In this document: one piece after another, positions 61,201-64,000 of the stretch | Numbering within the stretch: the first letter of the stretch is position 1 | How the letters are laid out: each line of letters opens with the position of its first letter | Source: CAYPNF01 sp964411985 | Lineage (GTDB): Bacteria; Verrucomicrobiota; Verrucomicrobiia; Limisphaerales; J093 | Direction of reading: 5' to 3' | DNA length: 64,000 nucleotides | NCBI GenBank assembly: GCA_964411985.1 | Contig: CAYPNF010000018.1 | Location: 1-64,000, forward strand | Translations under genes and position numbers: made by a program | The notes under the pieces: model-generated | Told to the model about the DNA's origin: nothing | Seen by the model: the letters and a program-made list of their open reading frames with translations, nothing else | Database searches by the model: none

Positions 61201-64000
61201 ATGAGAACCGTAGTATGCCCGTTTCGCCGATCGGTGCCGCTCCTGGCATTGGCGGTTCTCACCGCTCTGGCTTCAACTGGCGCCGAACCGCCGCCACTCG
61301 GCCAGTGCCAGTTCCCCGGTCAGGCTGCCGCCCCGCATCGCCTGAGCCAGACTATTCTATTGAAAGAGCATCTCGGGCGCGATTGGCCAAACGAACTGGT
61401 TCATTACGATTATGCCTTTGCCTCGGGCGAATTCCGCCCCACGGACTGCCACATGCTGGACGGTAAAGGGCATGAAAGCCCCGCACAACTGAGCGAGGTT
61501 ACGAAGCACCCTGACGGGTCCATCCAGAATGCGCAGGTGTGGTTCCTGGTCTCCCTCCAACCGGGCGAGGTCAGGCAGTTCAAACTGCATCCGGGCAAGT
61601 CGGCGGCGGACAGCGAACTCAAAGTGTCCCAAGTCGGTGACCTGTTGGAAATCAACAACGGCCTGGTCGGCGCTCGATTCCAATTCGGCGAGAAGAGTTT
61701 CGAGACGCCTGTCCTCGCCAAGGAAGTGCCGGCGTATCTCGTGGCGGTGCAACTGCGCGGCGGAGCGTGGACGGGACGCGGTTGGTTCGAGACAGCGAAG
61801 AAATGCCGAAGCTACAAGGTGACCATGGTCGAGTCGGGACCCGTGTTCGCGCGCATCGCCTTTGAGTATCGATTCGATGGCTTTCGCGGCGAGGGTGGCG
61901 ACATTTGCCGTGGCACCGCGCAAATCACCGCGGGCCAGGAAATCATCTACTTGACCGAGGAGTTTTCGCTGGGGGATCCGGAGGTCTATCGCGAACCGCA
62001 ATTCACCTCCGAGGCCGAAGAGCTGCTCTGGGACTGGTGGAAATGGCGACCGCACGAAGCAGCGGACAACTTCTGTTTCAGCGTCACGGCGGGCGGGGCG
62101 TTTCAGCCCACGCACGCCCGCTGCATCGAGCACAACGTGACCTCGCCCACCAAAGGGCGCAGCATGAACACTTACGGGGACAACGAGTATCCGCTGTTGT
62201 TCGACACGAATCGGTTCGAATTCACGCTCAATGCGTACACCATGTTCATGCCGGACCAAGCGTTGCTTTATGTGCTCTACCGGCCGGCGGATCCCGCCTC
62301 CGACATCATCTCCCTGTTGCCATGCCGGCCGAGTCGCTGGAGCAATCCCGACATGGTCCCTCACGAACCGGCCCTCATCAAGCAGCACACGGACACGAGC
62401 GATCTCCGCGTTTACTCCACTGCGGAACGTGCCGTCGTCGTTCGCTGCCCATTGCACTTGGGGCGCCGCGAATGGGCGATTGCGGTGGCGAAGAATCCCG
62501 GCGTTGTTTCTGCCGAGGTCATGGACTTTACGCCGACGGCCAGGCTGCTGGCCAAACATGGCGGGTTTCCGCTGGATAAGGTCAAGGAGTGGACCCTAGA
62601 GTGGCCGGATACGCATCGCTATGCCGATACCGCCGCAGCGAAGGACAGCGCAATCGACAAAGAACGTCGGAATGTCAGTGAGCTTTTCGGCCGGTTCATT
62701 AACGAGGCGTTAACTTATCCCCGCGCCGGCGAGCGCACGGGCATCAACGCTTTTCCCAACAACACCGCCACCGCCATTGCCAAAGCCAGAACCTTGCTGG
62801 AATCCGGTCAACTCACCACCGAGCAAGGACGCCAACTCCGCGCCCAGGCGGCGTTTCTCACCCATCTGCTGTGGGACGACGACTACTTCCCGCCGCGTCG
62901 CAAGGGCTACGGCAAAGGCTCATCCAACATGCCGGTGAGTGTGGCGCGCGGGCGCATGGATTCCGGCGCCAATCTGCCCGACCATCCGATGTCCAAGGAG
63001 TGGCTTACCATCTCCGCCAAAGTCATGGGCTACGTTGTAAACGCCAACTTTGGCGACGACGGCTCACCGCAATCGAATCCTCACTACATGGGGCTGCTCA
63101 CTGATGCCGCGGTCAGCACGGCCCGGATGCTCAAGGAGCGTGGGACCATCCAAGATGAAAAGACCGCCTTCCCGCATTTCCACAAAGCGGCGCGATTCCT
63201 GGTGGACATGGTGACGCCTGTCGACATCCGGTTCGGCCAGCGCATGGTGCCCACGGTCGGCGACGGCTACTGGGAGAAACACCAGAATGCGCTCACGGTT
63301 GCGCCCGTGTTCAAGGACAGCGATCCGGAACTTGCCGCAAGCCTGTTGTGGACCGCGCAAGCCGGTGGCATCAAAGAAGCCGCTGTGGCCGGTGTGAACG
63401 CCGAGGCACCGGATCTCAAGAGTGTCCTCTACCCCGGCTGGGGCGCGTTCCTGCGGCATGGCTTCGGTACGGAGGCGGAAAGTTATATCGGCATCCGCTT
63501 TGGCGATTTCACGCTCGACCACACCCACAATGACGCCGGATCCATCAACTGGTATGCGCGTGGGGTGCCGCTGACGATGGACTTTGCCACCATGTACACG
63601 CCACACACCCCGGGAGCATGGCTTCACTCCACGGTGACCTACAATCATCGCGAGCACAAACAAGCCGTGAAGTGTCCGGGACGCGGGCACCCAGATTGTT
63701 TCTATACAGGCAAGAGCTGGTATGAACATTCTTTTGAGCCGCACACGCTCTGGGAACCCATGACCGACCAAACCAGCCCTCAGTTCACGGAGGTCCATGG
63801 AAAGATCACCGCCTTTGCGCCCCAAGCCGGCGCGGATTACGTTCGGGGCGAGGCCGCCCGCCATTGGTTCCATCGCAAGCCATACTACTACCGCTCCGAA
63901 GGCAGCCCCAGCCCTTGGGCGCCGCAGTCATCGCCCGAGGCGGTGGCCACCCAACACCCTTTCCACTGGGTGCGCCAGTTTGTATTCGTGAAGGACGACA
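61201..64000 (+). CDS. Secreted heparinase II/III-like protein, 3' end beyond window
   Basis: At least 933 residues, continuing past 64000. The ATG at 61201 starts a signal peptide (FRRSVPLLALAVLTALASTGA). The first 420 residues are beta-rich; a helical section follows (about 470-690, with NNTATAIAKARTLLESGQ), then a beta-sandwich region with GIRFGDFTLDHTHNDAGSI, the His-Asn-Asp-Gly pattern found in heparinase II/III-type polysaccharide lyases. That order (helical toroid then antiparallel sheet) fits a PL-like enzyme, though an extra N-terminal beta domain makes it larger than classic members. The charged target glycan is unknown. The frame is open throughout with no stop before the edge. Confidence 0.75.
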   Translation, partial: MRTVVCPFRRSVPLLALAVLTALASTGAEPPPLGQCQFPGQAAAPHRLSQTILLKEHLGRDWPNELVHYDYAFASGEFRPTDCHMLDGKGHESPAQLSEVTKHPDGSIQNAQVWFLVSLQPGEVRQFKLHPGKSAADSELKVSQVGDLLEINNGLVGARFQFGEKSFETPVLAKEVPAYLVAVQLRGGAWTGRGWFETAKKCRSYKVTMVESGPVFARIAFEYRFDGFRGEGGDICRGTAQITAGQEIIYLTEEFSLGDPEVYREPQFTSEAEELLWDWWKWRPHEAADNFCFSVTAGGAFQPTHARCIEHNVTSPTKGRSMNTYGDNEYPLLFDTNRFEFTLNAYTMFMPDQALLYVLYRPADPASDIISLLPCRPSRWSNPDMVPHEPALIKQHTDTSDLRVYSTAERAVVVRCPLHLGRREWAIAVAKNPGVVSAEVMDFTPTARLLAKHGGFPLDKVKEWTLEWPDTHRYADTAAAKDSAIDKERRNVSELFGRFINEALTYPRAGERTGINAFPNNTATAIAKARTLLESGQLTTEQGRQLRAQAAFLTHLLWDDDYFPPRRKGYGKGSSNMPVSVARGRMDSGANLPDHPMSKEWLTISAKVMGYVVNANFGDDGSPQSNPHYMGLLTDAAVSTARMLKERGTIQDEKTAFPHFHKAARFLVDMVTPVDIRFGQRMVPTVGDGYWEKHQNALTVAPVFKDSDPELAASLLWTAQAGGIKEAAVAGVNAEAPDLKSVLYPGWGAFLRHGFGTEAESYIGIRFGDFTLDHTHNDAGSINWYARGVPLTMDFATMYTPHTPGAWLHSTVTYNHREHKQAVKCPGRGHPDCFYTGKSWYEHSFEPHTLWEPMTDQTSPQFTEVHGKITAFAPQAGADYVRGEAARHWFHRKPYYYRSEGSPSPWAPQSSPEAVATQHPFHWVRQFVFVKDD

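Noticed and set aside
61357..62559. 400-codon open frame on the minus strand
   Set aside because: Antisense to the exported heparinase-like gene, whose plus-strand frame has a signal peptide and coherent domain order; the minus translation is Arg/His/Gln-rich with no family match.

Overview
The window looks like chromosomal DNA of a high-G+C verrucomicrobium, probably from the Pedosphaera/Limisphaera side of the phylum. Four things point there: a Planctomycetes/Verrucomicrobia-type microcompartment operon, many secreted carbohydrate-active enzymes, BamB-like PQQ-propeller and hydrazine-synthase-alpha-like secreted proteins, and a C-terminal FYRL-type tail on one secreted protein. The taxon is an inference; no rRNA or tRNA gene is present.

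Layout. 1-2815: end of a bacterial microcompartment operon on the minus strand (PduL phosphotransacylase, two hexameric shell proteins, acetate kinase cut by the window edge), with a divergent DeoR-type regulator. 2868-5050: soluble GAF histidine kinase overlapping a class I glutamine amidotransferase. 5051-11815: two translationally coupled secreted proteins, one of them giant, bracketed on both sides by a mosaic of noncoding, hairpin-rich dispersed repeats. 11816-16413: sugar-related plus-strand run (PQQ-like propeller, GH130 phosphorylase, C_GCAxxG_C_C protein, sodium:solute symporter).

16463-36963 is the centrepiece: a compact eight-gene minus-strand operon in the order pfaD, pfaA-like, pfaC-like, oleA, oleB, oleC, oleD, PPTase. 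A complete iterative polyunsaturated-fatty-acid-type synthase (KS-AT-3xACP-KR-DH; KS-CLF-AT-DH-DH; enoyl reductase) is joined to a complete head-to-head olefin pathway and its own phosphopantetheinyl transferase. The simplest reading is one operon dedicated to a very-long-chain polyunsaturated hydrocarbon. No thioesterase domain is visible, so OleA may take the chain directly from the synthase.

37560-43431: a divergent Liv-type ABC importer operon (livK, livH, livM, livG, livF) translationally coupled to a PaaK-like adenylate-forming protein with a degenerate P-loop. 43459-64000: exported hydrolases and related proteins, including an alpha/beta hydrolase, a GH110 alpha-galactosidase, a CPA2 antiporter, a second PQQ propeller, a three-part GH127/GH5-like/LamG-like fusion, an unclassified secreted glycosidase-like protein, a diheme hydrazine-synthase-alpha-like protein, a PAS-LuxR regulator paired with an isochorismatase-fold hydrolase, and a heparinase-II/III-like protein that runs off the right edge.
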